The notes under the pieces: model-generated
Seen by the model: only the letters and a program-made list of their open reading frames with translations
The model's database searches: none
What the model was told of the DNA's origin: nothing
Shown: one piece after another, positions 1 to 6,131 of the stretch
How positions within the stretch are numbered: the stretch's first letter is position 1
How the letters are laid out: every line of letters begins with the position of its first letter
Translations under genes and position numbers: made by a program
DNA from: an uncultured Collinsella sp.
Lineage (GTDB): Bacteria; Actinomycetota; Coriobacteriia; Coriobacteriales; Coriobacteriaceae
Assembly: GCA_902489225.1 (NCBI GenBank)
Contig: CABTZA010000030.1
Coordinates: 1 to 14,512 of the forward strand
Length of the DNA stretch: 14,512 nucleotides
Direction: 5' to 3'

Positions 1-5
1 AAGCC

Positions 6-51
6 GGTGCGGATCCGCGCAGCGGATGCGCGGAATCCTATACGCCGCACC
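6..51. other. Nested GC-rich hairpin, possibly the 3' end of an upstream RNA
   Basis: Two perfect 7-bp stems are nested: GGTGCGG (6-12) pairs with CCGCACC (45-51), and inside it TCCGCGC (14-20) pairs with GCGCGGA (28-34). An intrinsic terminator follows eleven bases later. No open reading frame with coding character ends here. The order (structured block, then terminator) would fit the 3' end of a small structured RNA or the 3' UTR of a gene that lies outside the window. It does not fold as a tRNA because there is no T-arm, and I could not match it to SRP RNA, RNase P RNA or tmRNA. Identity is unknown. Confidence 0.35.
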
Positions 52-61
52 ATTTGAGATT

Positions 62-91
62 AAAGCTCCCGGCAACGGGGGCTTTTCTTTT
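62..91 (+). terminator. Intrinsic terminator of the upstream unit
   Basis: A 10-bp stem (62-71 with 76-85, one T-G wobble) is closed by a GCAA tetraloop and runs into TTTTCTTTT. This is a standard rho-independent terminator. It separates whatever lies upstream from the gene starting at 216. A smaller hairpin, TCGTCC/GGACGA around an AAAG loop (110-125), follows and could act as a weak backup. Confidence 0.8.
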
Positions 92-215
92 ACGCCAGCT
101 TGAGTGCTTTCGTCCAAAGGGACGATTTCCTGTCGACTCGTGTAAGATTCCGAGTAGGTGTCGCGGCCCATCCGCGACCACTCCTTCTCTCAACGACCGA
201 TCAGGGTGATATTTC

Positions 216-2657
216 GTGGCAGAGCGTCCGACATACAGGCTCAGGTTTCTCGATCCCAAAAAGCGCTTTCCGGCGATGCCCGAGCAGCCTGCGGGGCGCT
301 CATATGGCGTGGTCTGGAAACTCTTTGGCGAGGACCAGCATGAATCTTGTTATGTCGTCGAATTCGTTGGCAAAAGTCATGTGTCGCTTTTGGGCTACGT
401 AAGCGTTTCGGGTGAGGTGTACAAGGTGGACCGCCCCGTCTGCGAGGCTCCGCTGCCCAACGATCCCGACATGGAACTGGTCCTTGACGAGTCGGATTCC
501 AGTATTGGTGAGATTATGGTAAGGGAAGCCAACGGTGCAATGCGCGCGTGTGCGCAAACTGCCGGCTCTCCCGAAGGCCCCATGCGCGAGCAGTCCGACC
601 ACGAGACATGGAATTCGACCCGCGCCCTTCCTTACGGCGAGTTCATGGCCTCGATGTTCTTGCGCTACGTGATATTTGCCAACTCCGAAAGCGCTATTGT
701 GAACACGGCGGACGCCGGCGGACTCGACGAGGGTATGCAAAACGTAGTCGACAAGATCAAGCTCGTAAAGTTGCCCGAGCCGGTCGAGGTGTTTTTGGGC
801 TTTAACACGGCACCGCTCCCCGATGCTATCGAGACGCTGCTTTACCGCGTTGACCATGCCGAGAATCCGAGCGGTATCGAGCGCTATGCCGCCGCCCTTA
901 TGAGCGAAATTGACTTGCCCCGCCTGCGCACCATCGCTGCCAAGTCCGAGATGAGCCTGGCTCGCATTGATCGCTCAAAGATTTTCTATCTCAATTTTGA
1001 TCGTAGCCTGCTGGACCAGGACGAGATTGACATGCTGCTTGCCGTCGAGTGCCGTCTCAACCGCCTCTCCGGCATCCTTGAGCGCATCGGGGCCGGATTG
1101 GTCCCTACGGCATCCTCGCCGAGCCTTGAGGGCTGCGCGCTCTTTGATGCGTGGCATATCGCCAAGACGACCAACGATGTTCCCCGACTGCTCGATACGG
1201 CTTCGAGCGATAACCCGTGGGGCAAGCCGGGTACGGTGGCTTGCCAGCCGGGCGGCGAGTGGGACGTGCGCACCCGTTTTGCGCGAATCGTTGAGGCGCT
1301 CAACGTGGTCACGCGGCTCGACTATACCTATCGGGCAAACGTTGCCGAGGGGATTATGCTCGTTCGGTTTGGGCAGTCTGTCGTTGATGCCATGCCGCAA
1401 CGTGAATACGACGCTCAGGATGACGCCTGGCGCGAGCTGGACGAGGACACGCGGGCGATCTGGGCCGCGGAGCACGATGCGCGCGTGGCACTCACGCTTG
1501 CGGCAGCGTGTTTTGCCGCGGGCACCTGCATCACGCGCTGCTATGTGCAGATTGCTGCTACCGACAGTGAGCAGGGCGAGCGCGTTGTCGCAACGTATTT
1601 CTTTGGGCGTGCGGCCTATCTGGCCGATTGCGTGCCTGTCGCCAAGGATCTTGAGAACATGGACATGGACGATATGCCGTGCAAGCGTGTGCTTGAGGCG
1701 TATGAGTCAACCGCTCCGGAGACGATTGAGCCTGCGGAGGTTCATGCTCGTCCGCGTGATGACCATCGCACGCTGCCGCCGGCGCTGCGCAATCTGCTGC
1801 TTGCCGATACGGCTGACGAGTTGGAGGTCATGGAAGAGGACGACGACCCATACGTGGCCCGTGTTGTTGAATTGCGCGAGCAGGCAAAAGTCGACCGTAC
1901 AGGTGCTTTTGAAGGCTTTTCCCGTCTTGTCGAGGAGTTGGAGGCTAAGTGCGCCGTCGCCGAGCTTTTAGCGACAGGTCCGGTTCAAACGCAGTTTTGC
2001 GATAACCAGCTGGTGCGCATGGTGCTACCGGTGTTGGAAGAAGACGACTCTGTGCGAATCCTTCGTGCGCCCGATGCGCTGTACTTTGCCCAGCACGAGA
2101 TCTGCAGCTTTTACGCCGAGCAAGAGGACTTTGAACGAGCACTGCCCGAGGTGCGCCATCTTTACGATCTGGCGCGCTCGTCCATGCAATCGCACTTTGC
2201 ACTCATCAACGTGCTTGCGCGTCTGGAGCGCTTTGACGAGATTATCGAGGTGGCGCGCCACGGCCTACGTATTGCCAGCGATCGTTCTGCAATTGGCTAC
2301 CTGTTCTATCGCTTGGCGTTTGCCTATTGGAATTGCGATCAGCTCGACCTGGCGCTGGCTTGTTACCGTCTAGTGCCGCGCGGCGAGGAGTCGGGCAGCA
2401 GCGCGCTGGAAGAAATGCAGGGCCTTATGAACGAGATGGGCGTCAGCGAGCCTCCGACGTTCGAAGAAGCGGTTGAGACCATCCACAAGGCTGGACTCGA
2501 GCTGCCGCCAGTGTCCGCCGTGACGAATCAGCTGGCAGATGCCGCTGTTCAACTGGTCGACAACGGCTTCTTTTTCCTGGCACGCGGTTGCATCTACCAA
2601 ATGTGGCGCACTATGGGCAACGACGAGCTCGGCTCCCTCAACCGTTCGCTGGGGTAG
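216..2657 (+). CDS. Large cytoplasmic protein with C-terminal TPR-like repeats, function unknown
   Basis: The product is 813 aa. The start is GTG at 216, chosen because AGGGTGA sits about 6 bases upstream and the next ATGs lie well inside the coding frame. There is no signal peptide and no membrane segment, and the protein is acidic. Residues about 1-75 look like a small beta-rich domain. The middle, about 365-470, is helical and Ala-rich, with a Cys-containing stretch (AACFAAGTCITRCYV). An acidic linker follows at about 535-545 (MEEDDD). Residues about 615-720 contain helical pairs of tetratricopeptide type, for example FAQHEICSFYAEQEDFERA and YLFYRLAFAYWNCDQLDLA, which usually serve protein-protein contacts. 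I do not recognise the family and assign no activity. The gene stands alone: a terminator precedes it and about 160 bases of repeat-bearing DNA follow. Confidence 0.85.
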   Translation: MAERPTYRLRFLDPKKRFPAMPEQPAGRSYGVVWKLFGEDQHESCYVVEFVGKSHVSLLGYVSVSGEVYKVDRPVCEAPLPNDPDMELVLDESDSSIGEIMVREANGAMRACAQTAGSPEGPMREQSDHETWNSTRALPYGEFMASMFLRYVIFANSESAIVNTADAGGLDEGMQNVVDKIKLVKLPEPVEVFLGFNTAPLPDAIETLLYRVDHAENPSGIERYAAALMSEIDLPRLRTIAAKSEMSLARIDRSKIFYLNFDRSLLDQDEIDMLLAVECRLNRLSGILERIGAGLVPTASSPSLEGCALFDAWHIAKTTNDVPRLLDTASSDNPWGKPGTVACQPGGEWDVRTRFARIVEALNVVTRLDYTYRANVAEGIMLVRFGQSVVDAMPQREYDAQDDAWRELDEDTRAIWAAEHDARVALTLAAACFAAGTCITRCYVQIAATDSEQGERVVATYFFGRAAYLADCVPVAKDLENMDMDDMPCKRVLEAYESTAPETIEPAEVHARPRDDHRTLPPALRNLLLADTADELEVMEEDDDPYVARVVELREQAKVDRTGAFEGFSRLVEELEAKCAVAELLATGPVQTQFCDNQLVRMVLPVLEEDDSVRILRAPDALYFAQHEICSFYAEQEDFERALPEVRHLYDLARSSMQSHFALINVLARLERFDEIIEVARHGLRIASDRSAIGYLFYRLAFAYWNCDQLDLALACYRLVPRGEESGSSALEEMQGLMNEMGVSEPPTFEEAVETIHKAGLELPPVSAVTNQLADAAVQLVDNGFFFLARGCIYQMWRTMGNDELGSLNRSLG

Positions 2658-2746
2658 GGGCGATATAGAGGGGCCGCACCGCGCTATTTGTATCGGCGCG
2701 GGCGGGAGGACCCGACAGAATCGGTAAGGCATAAAGCCGCCGAGCC

Positions 2747-2800
2747 TGCTAAAACTGTTAAACTCTGCTAAAGTTGCTAAACTTTGTTAAAGTTGTTAAA
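2747..2800 (+). repeat. Six phased TGYTAAA iterons upstream of the ATPase gene
   Basis: The motif TGYTAAA (TGCTAAA or TGTTAAA) begins at 2747, 2756, 2766, 2775, 2785 and 2794, so the spacing alternates 9, 10, 9, 10, 9 bases. The tract ends 19 bases before the ATPase start codon, just upstream of its ribosome binding site. Such close, nearly one-helical-turn spacing is typical of iterons or multi-site operators bound cooperatively along one face of DNA. The winged helix at the C terminus of the ATPase makes autoregulation a reasonable guess. No separate sigma70-like promoter is evident in this tract. Confidence 0.75.
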
Positions 2801-2818
2801 ACTGGCAGAGGAGGTCGA

Positions 2819-3901
2819 ATGTCAAAAGCTATTAATCCCTTTAAGCCAACAGCGGGCATGAATCCACCTGAGCTTATCGGACGCGACGCTGTTTTGGATG
2901 ACTTTGCCGAAGCTCTTGAGAATGGCCCTGGTGCCCCCGATCGACTCATGCGCATCTCGGGTGTCCGAGGCACGGGTAAAACGGTGCTCCTCAACGCATT
3001 GGGCGATCTTGCGCGCAAAAAAGGATTCGAGGTTGTCGACGTCGCCTCAAATGCCGGTTTTTGCGACAGAATTCTCGAGGCTCTGCAGCGAAATGTTCGT
3101 CTTGCATCAATGTCGATTTCCCCATCGATTTTAGGAGTCAGCCTTGGCTCCGTAGAGCTGTCGAAGTCAGCCTCTCATCTGGGGGAGGCGATGTACGATG
3201 CCGCGAAGCGAGGTGGTTTGCTCATCACACTTGATGAGATTCAGGACGCCTCAACTGAGGAAATGCGCGAGCTGGGTAATGAAATGCAGCTCTTGATTCG
3301 CCAAGGGGCGAATGTCGCCTTTGCATTCGCTGGTTTGCCAACCTCGGTGGATGGCGTGGTGGTGGATGATACGTTGACGTTCCTTCAGAGGGCGAAGCAT
3401 ATCGAGCTCACGCGGCTTTCAGATTTTGAAGTCGGCGGATCGTTTGAGGATACGATGAGGCGTGCGGGCAAGGAACTCGACGAAGGCGTTGCTGAGCTTT
3501 TAACAAAGGCTTCGGCAGGCTATCCCTTTATGGTCCAGTTGGTCGGATATTACGCTTGGCAGGTTGCTGCGCGCAGCGGGTCGGAGAGCGTGAGTGAAGA
3601 GGCGGCTCGCAAGGGTGTCCAGGCGGCTCTTGATAGTTTCAATGCCATGGTGATTGCCCCCGCGCTGCGCAGGGTGTCGGAGCGGCAGTTTCAATATCTC
3701 GCGGCGATGGCGCAATGCGAAGGCGGCGAGATTACGAACGGTGATATTGCCAAAAAGATGGGATTGCCGGCGAATAAAGTCGGGTCGTATCGCAAACGTC
3801 TGATCGATACGGGACTGATTGAGCCTGCCGGCTACGGCTGTGTTTCGTTTGCAATTCCGTACATGCGCGATTATCTGTTGGAGACCATTCGAGCGGACTA
3901 A
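2819..3901 (+). CDS. AAA/STAND-type ATPase with C-terminal winged helix
   Basis: The product is 360 aa. The start is ATG at 2819, with AGAGGAGG ideally placed; a TTG at 2774 extends the frame but lies inside the iterons and has no ribosome binding site. Walker A is GVRGTGKT (48-55), Walker B is LLITLDEIQD (134-143), and a sensor-1-like strand AFAFAGLPT (167-175) and AGYPFMVQLVGYYAW (233-247) follow. The C terminus (about 304-353, DIAKKMGLPANKVGSYRKRL) has the form of a winged helix. This matches the archaeal-type/COG1672-like ATPases, whose members are mostly uncharacterised and are often found with mobile or defence genes. No partner gene is adjacent. Codon use looks more AT-rich than in its neighbours (attaatccc, ggattcgag), hinting at acquisition. 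Repeat clusters flank it on both sides. Confidence 0.88.
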   Translation: MSKAINPFKPTAGMNPPELIGRDAVLDDFAEALENGPGAPDRLMRISGVRGTGKTVLLNALGDLARKKGFEVVDVASNAGFCDRILEALQRNVRLASMSISPSILGVSLGSVELSKSASHLGEAMYDAAKRGGLLITLDEIQDASTEEMRELGNEMQLLIRQGANVAFAFAGLPTSVDGVVVDDTLTFLQRAKHIELTRLSDFEVGGSFEDTMRRAGKELDEGVAELLTKASAGYPFMVQLVGYYAWQVAARSGSESVSEEAARKGVQAALDSFNAMVIAPALRRVSERQFQYLAAMAQCEGGEITNGDIAKKMGLPANKVGSYRKRLIDTGLIEPAGYGCVSFAIPYMRDYLLETIRAD

Positions 3902-3945
3902 TAAAGACTGGAGGCATCGACGCCGCCGCTGTGGTTGCCCCCGCA

Positions 3946-4089
3946 TCTTTGTCTCAATCTGTAACATCTAGAGGGGATTACGGCATGCAGGTGTTTCAGA
4001 TTGAGACATTTGCGGATGGCGCTGACTGTTTGTCTAAATCTGTAACATCTGGACGAAGATTCGGCCTGTAACTGTTACAAATTGAGATG
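3946..4089. repeat. Four alternating copies of a TGTCTCAATCTGTAACA repeat
   Basis: Copy 1 (+, 3950-3969) reads TGTCTCAATCTGTAACATCT. Copy 2 (-, 3992-4008) is its inverse with one change in 17; its core CAGATTGAGACA is perfectly complementary to 3950-3961. Copy 3 (+, 4031-4050) matches copy 1 at 19 of 20 bases. Copy 4 (-, 4073-4089) is a 14 of 17 inverse and overlaps the palindrome TGTAAC-T-GTTACA (4067-4079). The order +,-,+,- can form two hairpins. The cluster fills most of the 280-base space between the ATPase gene and tRNA-Ser. No coding frame is convincing here, and no U-tract makes these obvious terminators. They may be protein-binding sites, element ends, or a dispersed genomic repeat. 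Confidence 0.8.
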
Positions 4090-4138
4090 ATTGGCTGAGA
4101 CGTCTACTGGCAAATCGGAATCGCTCCAAAATTCCCCC

Positions 4139-4167
4139 TTGCCCATCCTTGGCTGTTTGGTTACTAT
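4139..4167 (+). promoter_or_regulatory. Promoter of tRNA-Ser
   Basis: TTGCCC at 4139-4144 and TACTAT at 4162-4167 are separated by exactly 17 bases, and the predicted start of transcription lies about 7 bases before the mature tRNA 5' end. This is a good sigma70-type (SigA) promoter, assigned from sequence alone. Confidence 0.65.
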
Positions 4168-4181
4168 AGAACGGCTGTTAC

Positions 4182-4272
4182 GGAGAGCTGACCGAGAGGC
4201 CGAAGGTGCTCGCCTGCTAAGCGAGTATGCCCCAAAAGGGCATCTGGGGTTCGAATCCCCAGCTCTCCGCCA
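4182..4272 (+). tRNA. tRNA-Ser(GCU)
   Basis: The acceptor stem GGAGAGC (4182-4188) pairs with GCTCTCC (4262-4268), followed by discriminator G and an encoded CCA (4270-4272). The anticodon stem CTCGC/GCGAG encloses the loop CTGCTAA, giving anticodon GCT at 4216-4218, which reads AGC and AGU. A long variable arm (TGCCCCAAAAGGGCA) is diagnostic of a class II tRNA such as serine. The T-loop is TTCGAAT. The gene is complete, with its own promoter and terminator. Its 3' end is partly duplicated about 190 bases downstream. Confidence 0.97.
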
Positions 4273-4286
4273 GTAAGACTTTAAAG

Positions 4287-4312
4287 AAGGGTTCCGAAAG
4301 GGGCCCTTTTTT
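4287..4312 (+). terminator. Terminator of tRNA-Ser
   Basis: AAGGGTTCC (4287-4295) pairs with GGGGCCCTT (4300-4308) around a GAAA loop, with two wobble pairs, and ends in a run of six T. It lies 15 bases after the tRNA CCA. Confidence 0.85.
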
Positions 4313-4326
4313 AGTTGAACCACGTT

Positions 4327-4454
4327 AGCTGGGGATTCGAACCCGAGAGGGCACGGGCGTTAAGCAAACGCGAAAGCGTTTGTAGCCCGTGGGAGAAAAG
4401 CTGCCAGGCTTTGAAGCCGGAGGGCATGCGCAGCGTGCCCGGACATCCCCAGCT
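4327..4454. other. Multi-branched inverted-repeat block between the two tRNA tail copies
   Basis: The outer arms AGCTGGGGAT (4327-4336) and ATCCCCAGCT (4445-4454) are perfectly complementary over 10 bases. Inside are CACGGGC/GCCCGTG enclosing AAACGC-GAAA-GCGTTT, then AAAGC...GCTTT, and GGGCATGC-GCA-GCGTGCCC. The block can fold as a closed multi-hairpin structure on either strand. Near its right end GGAGA...TCTCCGCCA imitates tRNA-Ser ends, but there is no proper D-arm, anticodon arm or T-arm. It could be a tRNA-derived pseudogene, an unknown structured RNA, or DNA of a small non-coding mobile element. Confidence 0.45.
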
Positions 4455-4476
4455 CTCCGCCAGTACGAATTTGAAG

Positions 4477-4502
4477 AAGGGTCCCATTTGGGGTCCTTTT
4501 TT
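4477..4502 (+). terminator. Second copy of the tRNA terminator
   Basis: AAGGGTCCC (4477-4485) pairs with GGGGTCCTT (4490-4498) around ATTT with two wobbles and is followed by six T. It is a diverged duplicate of the terminator at 4287-4312, and no intact plus-strand gene directly precedes it. Confidence 0.65.
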
Positions 4503-4537
4503 ATTATCAAGAATGGCGGCTGGGGATTCGAACCCTC

Positions 4538-4569
4538 AAAAAGGAGGCATCCTTTCGGATGCCTCCTTT
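4538..4569 (-). terminator. Terminator of the D,D-carboxypeptidase gene
   Basis: A perfect 13-bp stem (4540-4552 with 4557-4569) has a four-base loop. Read on the minus strand it ends in a CTTTTTGA tract, and it lies 25 bases past the stop codon of the minus-strand gene. It may work in both directions, but the U-tract is better on the minus strand. Confidence 0.85.
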
Positions 4570-4593
4570 CAGTGGACTTATTATTCTTGCGCC

Positions 4594-5934
4594 CTACATC
4601 TCAGGAGCCTTGGCTACGGTCTCGCTCTCTGCCGCAAGTGGGCGGTTGTCGATGCGGCGGCCCAAGCGATCGAGCTTCACGAGCAGCCATTCAATGGGAT
4701 TCGGCCCTGCGCCTTCCTCGTCGGCAACCAGGTCCATGACGGCGATCTTGGTGCCGTCCTGCTTGAGTGTAACGCTGCCCACCTTGTCGCCCACATGCAC
4801 CGTGCCCGAAAGATCGTCGTAGCTAACCTTTTCGGTCACCTCGCCGGCAAGAGAAAACACGGTCGCTTGCGCCGTGGGATCGGCGAGCGTGGCGTCGATT
4901 GTCTTATCCGTCCAGTCGGTTTGACTAATGCGCGCCATAAGCGGGTTGCCGTTGGCGGTCTTTTCTTGCGTGTTGGCGATTGCGACCGTCACCTTGTGGT
5001 CGTAGTACCAGTTGGCAAGGGTGGCGGTATCGGTAAAGCGCTGATCGGTGGTGGTGGAGTTCAAAATAACGGTGTAGATCTCGTCGCCGTCGCGGTTGTA
5101 GGCACCCGTAAAGCAATAGCCTGCATCGTCGGTGGTGCCGGTCTTGCCACCGATGTTGCCATCTTGGCCCAGCAAATAGTTATGCGTGTCCATGGAATGC
5201 GAATGGTCGGTGCCGTCGGCGCCCGTGACCTCGATCCAGGAATCCTCGCTCGCTACGACCTCGCGGATCGTGTTGTTTTTCATGGCCTCCTGCATCATCA
5301 GCGCTACGTCGTGTGCGGTTGAGTGCATATCGCCAGCCCACTCATCAAAGTCCAGACCATGCGGGTTTTCAAAAAGCGTGCCGGTGCAGCCGAGCTTCTT
5401 AGCGCGCTCGTTCATGGCCTTCACAAATGTGGCCTCGGCGTCTTTGGTCTTAGGGTCGATTTTCTTGCCCACATATTCGGCGAGCACGATGGCGGCGTCG
5501 TTGCCCGAGGGAATCATCAGGCCGCGCAGTGCCTGCTCCACGGTAAGCTCGTCGCCTTCGAGCAAGCCGGCGGTCGAATTACCCACGGTGGCTGCGGCGT
5601 TGCTCACCGTGACCTTCTCGTCCATCTTGCAATTCTCGACGGTTAGGATTGCGGTCATGACCTTGGTGATCGAGGCGATTTTGACCTGCTCATCGGCGCC
5701 GCGCCCATAGTAGACGGTACCGTCTTTGCCCATGACGAGGGCATTGGTCGCATCGATATCGGGCAGGTTTTCGGCCGTGATGCCGCGCGCATCGGCGGTT
5801 TTGCCGCAAACATTGTCGGTCGTGAGCACTTGGGCGCCGGCGACGGTGGGCGCGCCAGCGGCAAGGGCGATAGCGCAGACAAAGCCGGCGGCAAGCTGGG
5901 CTGAGCGCTTTGCAAAAGAGGTGAGGGACTTCAC
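4594..5934 (-). CDS. dacA: D-alanyl-D-alanine carboxypeptidase (PBP5/DacA-like)
   Basis: This low-molecular-mass penicillin-binding protein removes the terminal D-Ala from peptidoglycan pentapeptides outside the membrane. With the chosen GTG start it is 446 aa. All three active-site motifs of the peptidase S11 family are present: SITK (88-91, nucleophile Ser88), SGN (143-145) and KTG (264-266). The N terminus has a signal peptide (KR-rich start, hydrophobic AAGFVCAIALAAGAP, likely cleavage after VAGA). The C-terminal PIEWLLVKLDRLGRRI resembles the amphipathic anchor of PBP5. The frame stays open to 6045 with ATGs at 6045 and 6003, but those starts place about 25-37 extra residues before the signal peptide and lack a ribosome binding site. 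A TATACT box lies at 5974-5979. The ribosome binding site for the GTG is weak, so the start is uncertain. It is divergent from a VanRS-like system. Confidence 0.93.
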   Translation of the reverse strand: MKSLTSFAKRSAQLAAGFVCAIALAAGAPTVAGAQVLTTDNVCGKTADARGITAENLPDIDATNALVMGKDGTVYYGRGADEQVKIASITKVMTAILTVENCKMDEKVTVSNAAATVGNSTAGLLEGDELTVEQALRGLMIPSGNDAAIVLAEYVGKKIDPKTKDAEATFVKAMNERAKKLGCTGTLFENPHGLDFDEWAGDMHSTAHDVALMMQEAMKNNTIREVVASEDSWIEVTGADGTDHSHSMDTHNYLLGQDGNIGGKTGTTDDAGYCFTGAYNRDGDEIYTVILNSTTTDQRFTDTATLANWYYDHKVTVAIANTQEKTANGNPLMARISQTDWTDKTIDATLADPTAQATVFSLAGEVTEKVSYDDLSGTVHVGDKVGSVTLKQDGTKIAVMDLVADEEGAGPNPIEWLLVKLDRLGRRIDNRPLAAESETVAKAPEM

Positions 5935-5973
5935 AGATTTCGCTTTCGACGGGATGGTCTCTTCTGAAACTAG

Positions 5974-5979
5974 AGTATA
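5974..5979 (-). promoter_or_regulatory. Candidate -10 box for the carboxypeptidase gene
   Basis: TATACT on the minus strand would place transcription start near 5967, giving a leader of about 33 bases before the GTG at 5934. No good -35 hexamer is seen 16-18 bases upstream (nearest TGATCG), so an activator may be needed. It lies in the 197-base space shared with the divergent regulator gene. Confidence 0.4.
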
Positions 5980-6105
5980 TCGTTTGCCGGCGTCGGCGAT
6001 CATCGCGTGCGTGCGTGGCCCACATCCGCGTTCGAACGGGCACAAGGGTGCTTAAGACCGACTTAATCACCCACGCTTGTTGTGTGTGGCGTGCGTCGCC
6101 TCAGG

Positions 6106-6111
6106 CATAAT
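6106..6111 (+). promoter_or_regulatory. Candidate -10 box for the VanRS-like operon
   Basis: CATAAT lies about 20 bases before the start codon of the response regulator. TG-rich sequence (TTGTGT at 6080-6085) could supply a -35, but the spacing of 20 is long. The match is weak and is offered only because nothing better is visible in the divergent region. Confidence 0.3.
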
Positions 6112-6131
6112 GGAGCGCGAGAGGAGCACGC

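Larger units (their letters stand above)
4255..4537. repeat. 190-bp tandem duplication of the tRNA-Ser tail with inverted tail copies
   Basis: ATCCCCAGCTCTCCGCCAGTA occurs at 4255-4275 (inside and just past the tRNA) and again at 4445-4465. Each is followed by a related spacer and a related terminator. After each terminator comes GCTGGGGATTCGAACCC (4328-4344 and 4519-4535), which is the tRNA T-arm in reverse; the second is preceded by TGGCGG, the reverse of the CCA end with four bases missing. AGCTGGGGATTCGAACCC (4327-4344) is perfectly complementary over 18 bases to the tRNA at 4247-4264. The period is 190-191 bases. This could be a decayed integration scar or a local duplication. Together with the hairpin block at 4327-4454 it explains the 320 bases between the tRNA and the carboxypeptidase gene; no gene is seen there. 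Confidence 0.8.

Noticed and set aside
1..54. 3' end of a tRNA (GCCGCACCA)
   Set aside because: There is no T-arm with a TTCRANY loop at the required distance; the bases pair instead as two nested hairpins.
967..1971. Plus-strand 334-aa open frame inside the TPR-like gene
   Set aside because: Its Arg/Ser/Cys-rich translation is that of a shifted frame; the 813-aa frame is continuous and has a good ribosome binding site.
2774..2818. TTG start of the ATPase, 15 codons further upstream
   Set aside because: It lies within the iteron array and has no ribosome binding site, while the ATG at 2819 has AGGAGG at ideal spacing.
3902..4181. CRISPR array at the repeat cluster
   Set aside because: Copies alternate in orientation, are imperfect and have unequal spacing; there are no cas genes.
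4327..4454. tRNA-Sec on the minus strand
   Set aside because: CTTCAAA and a long hairpin recall tRNA-Sec, but the anticodon stem has a mismatch at the closing pair, the T-stem has a mismatch and the acceptor ends do not match a tRNA with CCA.
4075..4510. Minus-strand small reading frames containing SYWRRAGDSNPR-type sequence
   Set aside because: This peptide is the usual translation of the antisense of a tRNA T-arm and 3' end. The frames overlap tRNA-Ser and its duplicated tail and have no ribosome binding site.
4315..5322. Plus-strand 335-aa open frame
   Set aside because: It runs through the tRNA-derived repeats and then antisense to the carboxypeptidase gene, whose three catalytic motifs are intact on the other strand.
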